A DNA stretch of 64,000 nucleotides from an archaeon HR01 (GCA_002898355.1 BEHD01000003.1:54803-118802); one strand, 5' to 3'; shown: positions 7,899 through 15,831, counted from the stretch's first letter. A program made the numbers and translations. The notes: a model not told the origin generated them from the sequence alone.

Positions 7899-9485
7899 AT
7901 GACGGTTCAGGTTCAAAGGGAGAGGGCTGAGGTTCCCTGGTATAAGAGCCTCAACAAAATAATCACAACAACCCATCACACCCATATCGGCATGCTCTAC
8001 ATAGCCTTCGCCTACCTGATGTTTATTGTTGGCGGTTTACTGGCTGCCTTGATGAGGTGGGAGCTGGCAACCCCAACCGGAGGGTTCGTGGCGCCTGAAC
8101 TCTACTCCAGCCTCTTCACCGTTCACGGCACATTAATGATATTCTTCTGGGCTATGCCTGTGTTTGCGGGATTCGCCAACTATCTCCTCCCTAAGATGAT
8201 TGGCGCGCCCGACATGTACTATCCCAAGCTTAACGCTCTAAGCTTCTGGCTTCTCCCGGTATCGGCGGGCCTTCTTCTCCTCGGTTGGCCCAACGTTGGA
8301 TGGACTGGCTACGCCCCTCTGTCGGTGAGGGAAGGTGGTGTTGGTGTGGACATGTGGATACTGAGCCTCCACCTGGCAGGGACATCATCTATTATAGGCT
8401 CCCTCAACTTCATAGTCACCACATGGAGGCTCCGCCGTCCTGGGATAGGTATGTGGAATATTCCGCTGTTCGTCTGGGCTATGGTGGTGACGGCCTTCAT
8501 AATCATCTTCGCTGTACCCGTCATAGCCTTCGCGTTAACGCTCCTACTGCTGGATAGGAACCTCGGGACCAGCTTCTATCTTGCGGAGGGTGGGGGAGAC
8601 CCCATCCTGTGGCAGCACCTATTCTGGTTCTTCGGCCATCCCGAGGTCTACATCCTAGTCCTTCCAGCGATGGGGGTTGTCTCAGAGATGATACCGAGGC
8701 TTGTGAAGAAGCCCATATACGGATACAGGCCGATAGTCTGGTCCTCCATACTCATAGCGATACTCGGTTACGGTGTGTGGGCCCATCACATGTTCACGAC
8801 AGGGCTCTCCATAACAGCATTGCTCCCATTCATGCTGATGACGATGTCTGTCGCGATACCTTCAGGTGTTAAGGTGGTTAACTGGGAGGCCACAATATTC
8901 GGTGGGAGATTGAGATTTAACACCCCAACACTTTTCACGCTCAGCTTCATAGCCACCTTCATAGTTGGCGGCATAACCGGGGTATTCCAGGCATCCATAC
9001 CTGTCGACTACCACCTCCAGGATACGTACTGGGTTGTGGGACACATGCACTTCATCCTATTTGGGGCCATTAGCCAGGCTGCTTTTGCGGCTACCTACTA
9101 CTACTTCCCCTACTTCACAAAGCGGATGTACAGCGAGACTTTGGGGAAGGTCCATTTCGTAACCGCCAACATAGGCCAATACCTCGTCTTCATGTCTATG
9201 ATGGCTCTAGGGTTGATGGGGATGCCGAGACGATACTACGCCTACCTCCCAGAGTTTCAGAGCCTCCACGTCGTAGCCACCGCCGGAGCAATAATCATAG
9301 GTATAGGGAGCCTGATATTCATCCTAAACCTGCTCATCAGCTGGAGGATTGGGCCAAAAGCCAGGGACGACCCCTGGGACGCCGCCAAGAACAACATGCC
9401 CGACTTCATGGGCGAATACATGAACCAGCAGGAGGCCTCACGGCTAAAAGGCGTAACCCAGCCAACCGCGGAGAGCCATGGATGA
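7899..9485 (+). CDS. coxA: Cytochrome c oxidase subunit I, heme-copper oxidase type A1
   Basis: This 528-residue, twelve-helix proton pump reduces oxygen to water. His76 (VHGTLM) and His384 are the low-spin heme ligands. GHPEVY gives CuB ligand His247, the D-channel Glu249 and the cross-linked Tyr251. HHMF gives CuB ligands 296-297. VGHMHF gives the high-spin heme ligand His382. The Glu in the PE pair marks type A1. The gene follows coxB by one base and overlaps the next small gene by eight bases. An upstream heme A synthase suggests A-type heme. No subunit III gene is present here, so it may be absent or encoded elsewhere. Confidence 0.95.
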   Translation: MTVQVQRERAEVPWYKSLNKIITTTHHTHIGMLYIAFAYLMFIVGGLLAALMRWELATPTGGFVAPELYSSLFTVHGTLMIFFWAMPVFAGFANYLLPKMIGAPDMYYPKLNALSFWLLPVSAGLLLLGWPNVGWTGYAPLSVREGGVGVDMWILSLHLAGTSSIIGSLNFIVTTWRLRRPGIGMWNIPLFVWAMVVTAFIIIFAVPVIAFALTLLLLDRNLGTSFYLAEGGGDPILWQHLFWFFGHPEVYILVLPAMGVVSEMIPRLVKKPIYGYRPIVWSSILIAILGYGVWAHHMFTTGLSITALLPFMLMTMSVAIPSGVKVVNWEATIFGGRLRFNTPTLFTLSFIATFIVGGITGVFQASIPVDYHLQDTYWVVGHMHFILFGAISQAAFAATYYYFPYFTKRMYSETLGKVHFVTANIGQYLVFMSMMALGLMGMPRRYYAYLPEFQSLHVVATAGAIIIGIGSLIFILNLLISWRIGPKARDDPWDAAKNNMPDFMGEYMNQQEASRLKGVTQPTAESHG

Positions 9486-9723
9486 AATAGAAGAGAAGGT
9501 GAAGAAATATCAAACGAGAGCTGTAGTTATAGCGATACTGGTACATTTCCTCATATTCGTAACCGCCATAGTGACTATAGTGATTTTGAGACAGCCACTG
9601 ATAATGTTCATCCTCACACACGCCACCATCCAGGCCGCCGCAGTGGCAAACGTGATCATCGGGCCCGGGCTATACAGGAAATATCTCATCACATCCCGCA
9701 GCAGGCGTATATCCATCTCATGA
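9478..9723 (+). CDS. Small two-helix protein, probable oxidase accessory subunit
   Basis: This 81-residue protein has a charged N-terminus (MDEIEEKVKKYQTRA) followed by two hydrophobic helices (about 15-37 and 41-60). Its ATG lies within the last codons of coxA, so translation is coupled. Size and position match the subunit IV-like proteins that stabilise heme-copper oxidases, but I see no diagnostic motif. It is the last gene of the block; a TATA element and a new gene follow. Confidence 0.6.
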   Translation: MDEIEEKVKKYQTRAVVIAILVHFLIFVTAIVTIVILRQPLIMFILTHATIQAAAVANVIIGPGLYRKYLITSRSRRISIS

Positions 9724-9733
9724 TGTCTCCACC

Positions 9734-9744
9734 TTTTTATTATA
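9734..9744 (+). promoter_or_regulatory. TATA-box promoter for the nuoI-like gene
   Basis: TTTTTATTATA lies about 36 bases before the chosen ATG at 9776. Between them is GGTGGAGGAG (9760-9769), a strong ribosome-binding sequence six bases before that ATG. This gives a leadered transcript and argues against the longer TTG start at 9758. Confidence 0.5.
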
Positions 9745-9775
9745 CCTCTTCAACTGGTTGGTGGAGGAGTATGCG

Positions 9776-10687
9776 ATGGTAGCTCAGACGCTTTCCCGTA
9801 TAGTTACACCACTTCTCGTAGGCTTAAAGCATCTATTCATGACACCGGTCACGGTGAAATATCCCTATGAAAGGGTTGAAAACGTAACCGGCGAGAACTT
9901 CCGCTACGACCCGAAGGCAGGAATCGCGTATCCAGGCTATAAGGGACGGCACATCCTCTACCTGGACAAGTGTACTGGCTGCAGCCTATGCGATATAGCG
10001 TGCCAGAATATAGCCGAGGCCATTATCATGGTCTATGGGTTCAACGTCACCATATCCTTCAACAAAGAGTTTTATGAGATGTTTAAGAAGGGGGACGGAG
10101 CAGCCGTAAACTTTGTCGAGTCTATAGTGGATAGTCTGGTCAAGTCCACGGATAAGAAACGATATAGCTCCCATCCAGTAGTTCCGTTCGCCTGGTCCGA
10201 TATCCGGACAATACAGCAGAAGGGTGAGATGTATGAGTGGAAGCTCAACCTAGAGCCTGTATATGATTACAGGAGCGAGGCTATAATAGAGAAGTATCTG
10301 GGAGACTTTCTGGGCTGGGCCAGGTCTGAAGGATGGGATGATGAAGTCATCGAAGTGGAGGGAGCTGATAAAGAAGACGAGTACCACAGGCTCTCCAAGG
10401 GGGGGATGGCGGCTATACTGGCGGTAACGAAGATAGATGAGAAACTAGCCCATAATAAGAAGTCCTACTTCCCGGCGGTGGATTATGGGAGATGTGTCTT
10501 CTGCGGCTTCTGCGTCGACGCATGTCCCTTCTACGCCCTTGAGATGACCTCCGAATACGAGCTCTCGGCCACTGATAGGATGTCCCTGCTATACACACCT
10601 AGGAAGCTGGCAGGACCCCCCAAGACACAGCCGCCTGCAGAGCTGGGATGGATTGAGAGGATACAGACAATCCTGAGGTGGCGTTAA
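9776..10687 (+). CDS. nuoI: NADH-quinone oxidoreductase subunit I-like protein with a large insertion between its two 4Fe-4S motifs
   Basis: This 303-residue protein is a two-cluster ferredoxin. The first motif is CTGCSLCDIAC (Cys 66, 69, 72, 76) and the second CVFCGFCVDACP (Cys 240, 243, 246, 250). In ordinary NuoI/Nqo9 the motifs are separated by about 35 residues; here the gap is about 164. The first motif lacks the usual proline after the fourth cysteine (CQ, not CP). The N-terminus (LVGLKHLFMTPVTVKYP) matches NuoI membrane-surface contacts. The insertion is rich in charged and aromatic residues and has no recognisable domain. It should carry electrons through N6a/N6b-like clusters to quinone. 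nuoH and nuoA are convergent just downstream. Confidence 0.85.
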   Translation: MVAQTLSRIVTPLLVGLKHLFMTPVTVKYPYERVENVTGENFRYDPKAGIAYPGYKGRHILYLDKCTGCSLCDIACQNIAEAIIMVYGFNVTISFNKEFYEMFKKGDGAAVNFVESIVDSLVKSTDKKRYSSHPVVPFAWSDIRTIQQKGEMYEWKLNLEPVYDYRSEAIIEKYLGDFLGWARSEGWDDEVIEVEGADKEDEYHRLSKGGMAAILAVTKIDEKLAHNKKSYFPAVDYGRCVFCGFCVDACPFYALEMTSEYELSATDRMSLLYTPRKLAGPPKTQPPAELGWIERIQTILRWR

Positions 10688-11038
10688 ATGGCCCACGAGC
10701 TCTCACCCAAGGAGAGGCCTGATATCCTGTCAATGCACAGGTCTGTAAGGGATATTATCGAGTCGCTGCAGAAGTTTGTGGAGACTGAAGATTACGCCTA
10801 TGTTGAGAGGGCTTTTAATGAGAAGGAGAGGCTGAAGAGCCATGGTAAGCTGGAGTACATCTCTGGATTTCAGGACCTTGAATCAAATCTGGACACTCTA
10901 TACAATAGCGTGAAGGGCGGGGTGGCTGCCGACTTTGTCCATGGGAGGCTGGTGGACCAGGCGGTCTACACCATCGTAAGGGCAAACATCATAGCTACAG
11001 GCCTGGAGTTCAAGTTGAAGAGAATGAGGAAGGGCTAG
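10688..11038 (+). CDS. Unknown 116-residue helical protein paired with nuoI
   Basis: The ATG directly follows the nuoI stop. The protein is charged, probably all helical and soluble: HRSVRDIIESLQKFVETEDY, a basic middle, and a C-terminal helix ending KLKRMRKG. There are no cysteines for clusters and no membrane segments. I recognise no family. Tight coupling with the enlarged nuoI suggests a partner, chaperone or accessory subunit of complex I, but this is only context. The end overlaps the convergent nuoH by four bases. Confidence 0.6.
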   Translation: MAHELSPKERPDILSMHRSVRDIIESLQKFVETEDYAYVERAFNEKERLKSHGKLEYISGFQDLESNLDTLYNSVKGGVAADFVHGRLVDQAVYTIVRANIIATGLEFKLKRMRKG

Positions 11039-12075
11039 AAGAGGGTTGGGAGAAAGGCTGTCAGTGAAACTATAAGGATGTTGATGAGGGAGAGCGGTAT
11101 CAGAGCCCTCCAGCCTATATCCAATATCTTCTTTATGGTTATTCTCGGGTAAACACCTCTGAATAAGAGTATCAGGGTTAGGAGTAGGAGGGATTTGACG
11201 AATACCCAAAATGGCTGAGCAATGTCTTGTGGGAGTCCTGGCAGGGCTGGCCCGTTCCATCCACCAAGGTATAGATGCGTTGTCACGAAGACCAGTGCGT
11301 CCAGCTTGGTGTAGAGGGCTAGCTGTATCATGAGAAATCCCGAGGCTGGATACTCCACCTGCCATCCCTGAACCAGCTCCTGCTCTGCGGTGGGCATATC
11401 AAAGGGGATACGCTCAGCCTCACTCACCATGGCAATAAACCAGACTATGAAACCTATTATCTGCGGGATGATAAAGGGAAGAGCTGTCTGCGCCTCCACT
11501 ATCTCGTAGAAGTCGAAGGACCTAGCCATCAGGATGACGCCTGTGAGGGCTAGGAAGAGAGGTATCTCGTAGGCGAAGACCTGAAAAGCGAACCTCAGCA
11601 TACCCACAAAGCTATACTTGCTCCCTGAAGCCCACCCAGCGAGAATCAACGGGATAGGGGAGACGGCCAACAGGATAAAGAATATCAAGACACTGTAGTC
11701 GGAGCGGTAGATAACCCATCTATCGCCGAAAGGTATTACCGCGAACAACAATGCAGCCGTTAAGAGCGCAACCATAGGCATGACGAGGAAAGTCTTCCTC
11801 CTGGCATAGGATGGAACAATATACTCCTTCGAGAGAAACTTGACCGCATCAGCTATCACCTGGAGCCAGCCACCATATTTCCCCACGTGGAAAGGCCCTA
11901 TTCTAAGCATAACACGTGCAAGCAGCTTCCTCTCATACCAGACGGTGAGAATACCTAGAATGGCTACAAATGTTGCTCCGGGAAAGATCGAAGCCTTCAC
12001 AAACGCTTCGCTGGTGATAAAGCGGACGAGGTCGTCCAGGGGTGGTGGAGGTGTTGGAAGTAGCTGTTGTGCCAT
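11035..12075 (-). CDS. nuoH: NADH-quinone oxidoreductase subunit H
   Basis: This 346-residue membrane protein has about eight helices. Diagnostic segments are WYERKLLARVMLRIGPFHVG, DAVKFLSKE, SEAERIPFDMPTAEQELVQG (the quinone-site loop) and GWNGP. NuoH couples quinone reduction to proton pumping and forms most of the quinone cavity. Length is normal. It lies four bases downstream of nuoA on the same strand and converges on the nuoI pair, so complex I genes here sit in two opposing transcripts and the remaining subunits must be elsewhere. Confidence 0.95.
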   Translation of the reverse strand: MAQQLLPTPPPPLDDLVRFITSEAFVKASIFPGATFVAILGILTVWYERKLLARVMLRIGPFHVGKYGGWLQVIADAVKFLSKEYIVPSYARRKTFLVMPMVALLTAALLFAVIPFGDRWVIYRSDYSVLIFFILLAVSPIPLILAGWASGSKYSFVGMLRFAFQVFAYEIPLFLALTGVILMARSFDFYEIVEAQTALPFIIPQIIGFIVWFIAMVSEAERIPFDMPTAEQELVQGWQVEYPASGFLMIQLALYTKLDALVFVTTHLYLGGWNGPALPGLPQDIAQPFWVFVKSLLLLTLILLFRGVYPRITIKKILDIGWRALIPLSLINILIVSLTAFLPTLF

Positions 12076-12079
12076 GGCA

Positions 12080-12436
12080 CTACAACCTCTGGCTTAAATC
12101 ACCTAGGCTGAAGGCCAAATATATGGATGAGGCGCTGAGCACTGCCAGAAGTATTACAACCCTTAAAGCAGCCTCAGGCGACTCAACCAAAGCTAACGAT
12201 GTGAGAAATACAAGTATCGCCAGCACGGCGTAGGCTACATAGATTATAGCGTATGGAAAATACTCCATCGGAAAGCTTGTAGACCTCCACTCGAAGGGCA
12301 CCTGCCCACTCTCGAAGGGTAAACCCTTCCTCCTCGACGACTTCCTCGGAGATAGAAGCATGTTGACCACTAGGAGGATGACGGGCAGAATAGCGCTTAA
12401 GATGATGTAGTATATCAGCGCGTCAAACTCCGACAT
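12080..12436 (-). CDS. nuoA: NADH-quinone oxidoreductase subunit A
   Basis: This 118-residue protein has three helices. The loop KGLPFESGQVPFEWRSTSFPMEYF is close to the NuoA consensus (FESG, followed by a conserved phenylalanine-rich stretch), although the usual cysteine after FESG is replaced by Gln. I place the start at ATG 12436 because a TATA element lies 25 bases upstream, which predicts a leaderless mRNA beginning at this codon. A TTG at 12457 would add seven residues but overlaps that element. Confidence 0.9.
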   Translation of the reverse strand: MSEFDALIYYIILSAILPVILLVVNMLLSPRKSSRRKGLPFESGQVPFEWRSTSFPMEYFPYAIIYVAYAVLAILVFLTSLALVESPEAALRVVILLAVLSASSIYLAFSLGDLSQRL

Positions 12437-12455
12437 CGGATGGACTGGATTCTCC

Positions 12456-12466
12456 AAATATTTAAA
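12456..12466 (-). promoter_or_regulatory. TATA-box promoter for nuoA-nuoH
   Basis: The minus strand reads TGTCTTTAAATATTTGGAG here, with the TATA core TTTAAATATTT centred at 12461. That is 25 bases upstream of ATG 12436. The element sits between the stop of the HTH/ferritin-like regulator and nuoA, so nuoA-nuoH can be transcribed independently of the regulator. Confidence 0.6.
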
Positions 12467-12479
12467 GACATTTCAGGCT

Positions 12480-13193
12480 CTAAGACCTCTCCCCCAGACC
12501 GATGAGTGTCTGGAGAATCATGTCATGCTTGGCCTCGTCCGCATCGACAGAGTCTATTAGTATCTTGACCACATGATTATCTATAAGCTCTTTTATCTTC
12601 TTCAGGTCCTGTCCATGGCTCTGCTCCTCCAAGGTCAGCAACTGTCTCAGCCTACCGCTGTCTGGCAGGACGTAATGACTTATGCCACGTTCAACCACTG
12701 ATATCACGGCCATGATTATGTCTGCATGTCTGATGCTGTCTGAGGCTATCTGTCTGAACAGGAGTCTAACAAGGTCGTCGCTGGATTTTATCGCCTCAGA
12801 CATAAAGAGTTCGGCCGCCTCGTGTTCCGCCTGCAACCTGCCCCGAAGTATCCTAAGGGCCAGTTCTCTCTTCTCCTCATCTGTAGTCCTCACAACACCT
12901 GTAGCCCTCAACAGGGTGCTTATCTCATAAGCTAGATCAAGCAGCTCTGTCTGGCGTATGGGCTGGCCCCTCACGGCGACCTTTTTTGCGAAATCCTTCA
13001 GAAGCGCCGAGACCTTCTCATCCTTTTCTAGATAGTCTGTCGAGGAGGCCCTTCTACCCCTCACATACTGGCTCACGGCCTGGCTTGTCACACCCAGAAC
13101 CCTGGCCACGTCCGACCTTTTCATCCCTAACGTGTTAACCAGTATCTTTGCCAGGGCCGACCTTATCGCCGGCAATACCTCGTCGGTTTTCAC
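12480..13193 (-). CDS. HTH transcriptional regulator fused to a ferritin-like domain
   Basis: This 237-residue protein starts with GTG. Residues about 12-48 form an XRE-like helix-turn-helix (TLGMKRSDVARVLGVTSQAVSQYVRGRR). The C-terminal half looks like a four-helix ferritin/rubrerythrin bundle with metal-ligand spacing: E123-H124-E125 and E128, D152 with H156, E190xxH193, and E220xxH223. A DNA-binding domain joined to a possible di-iron or manganese site suggests a metal- or redox-sensing repressor. It is divergent from a PhnD/C/E-type ABC transporter, with an array of palindromic sites between. Its TATA box overlaps one site, which predicts autoregulation. The ligand and its role in sensing are inference. 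Confidence 0.75.
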   Translation of the reverse strand: MKTDEVLPAIRSALAKILVNTLGMKRSDVARVLGVTSQAVSQYVRGRRASSTDYLEKDEKVSALLKDFAKKVAVRGQPIRQTELLDLAYEISTLLRATGVVRTTDEEKRELALRILRGRLQAEHEAAELFMSEAIKSSDDLVRLLFRQIASDSIRHADIIMAVISVVERGISHYVLPDSGRLRQLLTLEEQSHGQDLKKIKELIDNHVVKILIDSVDADEAKHDMILQTLIGLGERS

Positions 13194-13214
13194 GTATCTT
13201 CTGGCTTAGTAACA

Positions 13215-13293
13215 GCTTATAACGGTGTTTTGTAACACTGTTTAATCATTCTTTTACAGTGTAACGGTTTAAATATGTCCATAACGCCGTTAT
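13215..13293. promoter_or_regulatory. Divergent promoters with an array of AACnnnGTT operator-like sites
   Basis: Three copies of AACnnnGTT are visible: AACGGTGTT (13221-13229), AACACTGTT (13234-13242) and AACGCCGTT (13283-13291, inside the perfect palindrome ATAACGCCGTTAT). A fourth, degenerate copy TGTAACGGTTT (13261-13270) adjoins the odd palindrome TTACAGTGTAA (13254-13264). All are preceded by TAAC in the same context. The minus-strand TATA (CGTTATAAGC, about 13215-13224) is 26 bases before the regulator GTG. The plus-strand TATA TTTAAATAT (13268-13276) is 26 bases before the PhnD-like GTG. Sites overlap or flank both TATA boxes, so binding should block both promoters. Confidence 0.75.
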
Positions 13294-13297
13294 ATCC

Positions 13298-14248
13298 GTG
13301 ACCTTCAAACCAACAAAAACACCCATCCTTCTACTGGTCGCAGGAATCCTCATCGGAGCCATCGGAGTCCTCGGAGCAACCGCCCTACAACATCCGGCGG
13401 AACCAAAAAAACTCATACTGGCAGTCCAACCCACACTCACCGCCTCAGCGGTACTACAGCAGGCCAAACCCTTGGAAGAATTCCTCGAAAGCAAGCTAGG
13501 AGTAGACGTTGAGATCTACGTCCCAACATCCTATGCAGCGGTGGTCGAGGCCATAAGAAGAGGCCATGCAGACGCCGCACTGATGAGCGCCTGGCCAGCA
13601 TACCTAGCATGGAAGCTGGGAGGTGCAGAAGTCGCCCTAGCCGAGGTAAGGGAGGTGAACATAGGGGAAGCGCTGGTCAACTCGACATCCTACTTCTCTT
13701 ACTGGGTTGTACCGAAAGACTCACCCATCAACAGCGTGGAAGAGCTGAGAGGTAAAACCGTCGCCCTCCCAAGCCCCCTCTCCACCTCGGGCTATGTGGC
13801 TCCGCTGGCAAAGCTTGTCGAGAAAGGCTTGATAAAAGTGGAGGAGGGGAGGGAGGCTGACCCCTCACAGTTCTTCAAAGTCGTCTTCTCCGGAGGATAT
13901 GCCCAATCTTGGGAGGCCCTCAAGACCGGCAGCGTGGATGCAATAGTTATAGCAGGCGACATTCCCCAGAATCTCTACCGTGAGGTACTAGCCAACACAA
14001 AAGTTATTGAGACCCAAGGGCCTATACCGAGTCATGCAGTGGTCCTCTCGAAGGACCTGAAAGAGCCGCTACGGACCAACCTTATCAGAGCATTCATAGA
14101 GCTGGGGCGTGAACGCCCCGACCTAATGAAGAACTTCGTATCAGCACTTTTCACAGGCTTCCAGAACACATCAGCCGAAGAACACCTGAAGGAGTTGGAA
14201 AGATACATCAGCATGACTCACCTTAAATATTCCGAGAAGCTGGGATGA
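13298..14248 (+). CDS. ABC transporter substrate-binding protein, PhnD family
   Basis: This 316-residue protein has an N-terminal hydrophobic anchor (about 9-28, without a clear lipobox). A type-2 periplasmic-binding fold follows: LILAVQPTLTASAVLQQAKPLEEFLESKLG, IRRGHADAALMSAWPAYLAWKLG, PSPLSTSGYVAPL and AWEALKTGSVDAIVIAGD. PhnD relatives bind phosphonates, phosphite or other oxyanions, but the family is broad, and a ferritin-like regulator next door makes a metal complex an alternative. The start GTG is 26 bases after a TATA box, so the mRNA is probably leaderless. It leads a three-gene operon. Confidence 0.85.
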   Translation: MTFKPTKTPILLLVAGILIGAIGVLGATALQHPAEPKKLILAVQPTLTASAVLQQAKPLEEFLESKLGVDVEIYVPTSYAAVVEAIRRGHADAALMSAWPAYLAWKLGGAEVALAEVREVNIGEALVNSTSYFSYWVVPKDSPINSVEELRGKTVALPSPLSTSGYVAPLAKLVEKGLIKVEEGREADPSQFFKVVFSGGYAQSWEALKTGSVDAIVIAGDIPQNLYREVLANTKVIETQGPIPSHAVVLSKDLKEPLRTNLIRAFIELGRERPDLMKNFVSALFTGFQNTSAEEHLKELERYISMTHLKYSEKLG

Positions 14249-14255
14249 GCGAAAA

Positions 14256-14975
14256 TTGGCGCCGGAGATACTCCGAATACGCAACCTAACCTTCAGCTAT
14301 GACGGAGGACGCCCCATCCTAAACGGGCTAAACCTGGAACTAGGGGAGGGAGAGATACTATCAGTCATGGGAAGGTCGGGGTCCGGCAAGACAACCCTCC
14401 TCAAACTCATCGCCGGACTCCTCTACCCATACGATGGTGAGATAACTTTGAAGATATTGAAGAACAGGCTTGGATACGTCCCCCAGCAGATAGGCCTGGT
14501 CTCCAACCTGACCGCCCTACAGAACGTTCTCCTAGGCTCCCTCGGACGCCCCGGAGGATACGGCCGAATTCTAGGCATATTCCCGGAAGAAGAGGTTGAG
14601 AAGGCCTACAAGCTCCTAAACGAGCTGGGGATAAGCGAGCTTGCCGATAGAAAAGCAGCGCTACTAAGCGGTGGTGAGAGGCAGAGGGTGGCAGTGGGGA
14701 GAGCCCTAATGCAGGAACCCCAACTCCTACTCGCCGATGAATTCGTCTCCGACCTCGACGTCTTCAACGCCATGGAGGTCATGAAGATCACAAGGGACCT
14801 GTGTAGACGTAAAAACGTCAGCGTTATCATGACTATGCATGACGCATTTCTGGTTAAAGGCTTCTCAGACAGGGTGGCTGTCATAGGCAACGGCAGGGTT
14901 ATCAGAGATTTTCCCGCGAGCCAGCTGGACACAGAGTCACTATCCAAACTACTTGTAGGGGATGCTGTAGTATAG
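14256..14975 (+). CDS. ABC transporter ATP-binding protein (PhnC-like)
   Basis: This 239-residue ATPase is complete: Walker A GRSGSGKTT near residue 38, Q-loop YVPQQIG, signature LLSGGERQRVAVGRAL, Walker B LLLADEFVSDLD and the switch histidine in TMHDAF. The usual DEP of Walker B reads DEF here. The start is TTG at 14256, seven bases after the PhnD-like stop. It energises the adjacent permease. Assignment to PhnC rather than another importer class rests on the operon. Confidence 0.88.
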   Translation: MAPEILRIRNLTFSYDGGRPILNGLNLELGEGEILSVMGRSGSGKTTLLKLIAGLLYPYDGEITLKILKNRLGYVPQQIGLVSNLTALQNVLLGSLGRPGGYGRILGIFPEEEVEKAYKLLNELGISELADRKAALLSGGERQRVAVGRALMQEPQLLLADEFVSDLDVFNAMEVMKITRDLCRRKNVSVIMTMHDAFLVKGFSDRVAVIGNGRVIRDFPASQLDTESLSKLLVGDAVV

Positions 14976-14976
14976 G

Positions 14977-15765
14977 ATGAGAAGGATTGAGAAATCTCTC
15001 GGCGGGCTACTTCTCCTTGTAGCCCTAACATATTCAGCCCAGAGAATAGGACTCCTAGACCTCAGCCGCCTATCAAGGGGTTTCGGAAACCTCGGAGAAC
15101 TGGTCTATGAGGTCCTACCGCCAAACCCCGCCGTCCTCCCAGAGACACTGATGGCACTCCTAGAAACAATCCAGATGGCCCTAGTGGGAACCTTCATAGG
15201 CTTCACCCTCTCCCTCCCACTATCCACCCTAGGACTGAGAACCATCTTCCCATCCATCGTCACCGTCCCAATACGCATAGTCCTAAGCATCATCAGGACA
15301 ATCCCGGCCCTCTTCTGGGCAATCATCTATGTGATAGCCGTCGGACTAGGACCACTAGCAGGAACCCTCGCCATAGCAACATACACCGTAGGATATCTCT
15401 CCAAGCTCTACTATGAAGCCTTCGAATCGGTCGATACAGAGATACTCGACACCCTAAGATGCGCAGGCGCATCCAAGTTTTCTCTGATAAGGTTCGCCAT
15501 AATCCCCGAATCCATGAACGCCCTCGTCAGCCAGCTTCTATTCATATTCGAGTATAACATCAGGTCATCAGCTGTTCTGGGCTTTGTCGGCGCGGGAGGC
15601 GTCGGATTCCTGATGGTCAACTTTATCGAGAGGCTCCAATACCAGAGCCTATCCACCACCATCGTCTCCACCCTACTCATAGTGCTGTTTATTGACTTGG
15701 CCAGCTCCCAGATACGGAGGAGGTATCTCCCCCAGTTACAGAGACCACATATGGTGAGGGCTTAG
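14977..15765 (+). CDS. ABC transporter permease (PhnE-like)
   Basis: This 262-residue membrane protein has about six helices. It contains the permease EAA-type loop region TLRCAGASKFSLIRFAIIPES and upstream RTIPALFWAIIYVIAVGLGPLAG, typical of PhnE-type permeases. It starts one base after the ATPase stop. Together with the binding protein and ATPase it makes a complete importer, under the operator array at 13215-13293. Confidence 0.88.
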   Translation: MRRIEKSLGGLLLLVALTYSAQRIGLLDLSRLSRGFGNLGELVYEVLPPNPAVLPETLMALLETIQMALVGTFIGFTLSLPLSTLGLRTIFPSIVTVPIRIVLSIIRTIPALFWAIIYVIAVGLGPLAGTLAIATYTVGYLSKLYYEAFESVDTEILDTLRCAGASKFSLIRFAIIPESMNALVSQLLFIFEYNIRSSAVLGFVGAGGVGFLMVNFIERLQYQSLSTTIVSTLLIVLFIDLASSQIRRRYLPQLQRPHMVRA

Positions 15766-15792
15766 AGGCCCAATCCTTTAAGTAGTGGGGGA

Positions 15793-15807
15793 GTCCAGCT
15801 GCTGGAC
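15793..15807. repeat. Perfect 15-base inverted repeat
   Basis: GTCCAGC-T-GCTGGAC is a perfect odd palindrome between the permease gene and the 3' end of tRNA-Val. It has no T-tract on either side, so it is not a clear terminator. It may be a stem in the tRNA or permease trailer, a protein-binding site, or chance. Confidence 0.5.
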
Positions 15808-15831
15808 TTAAGAGGGGTCGCTAAAGCTCTG

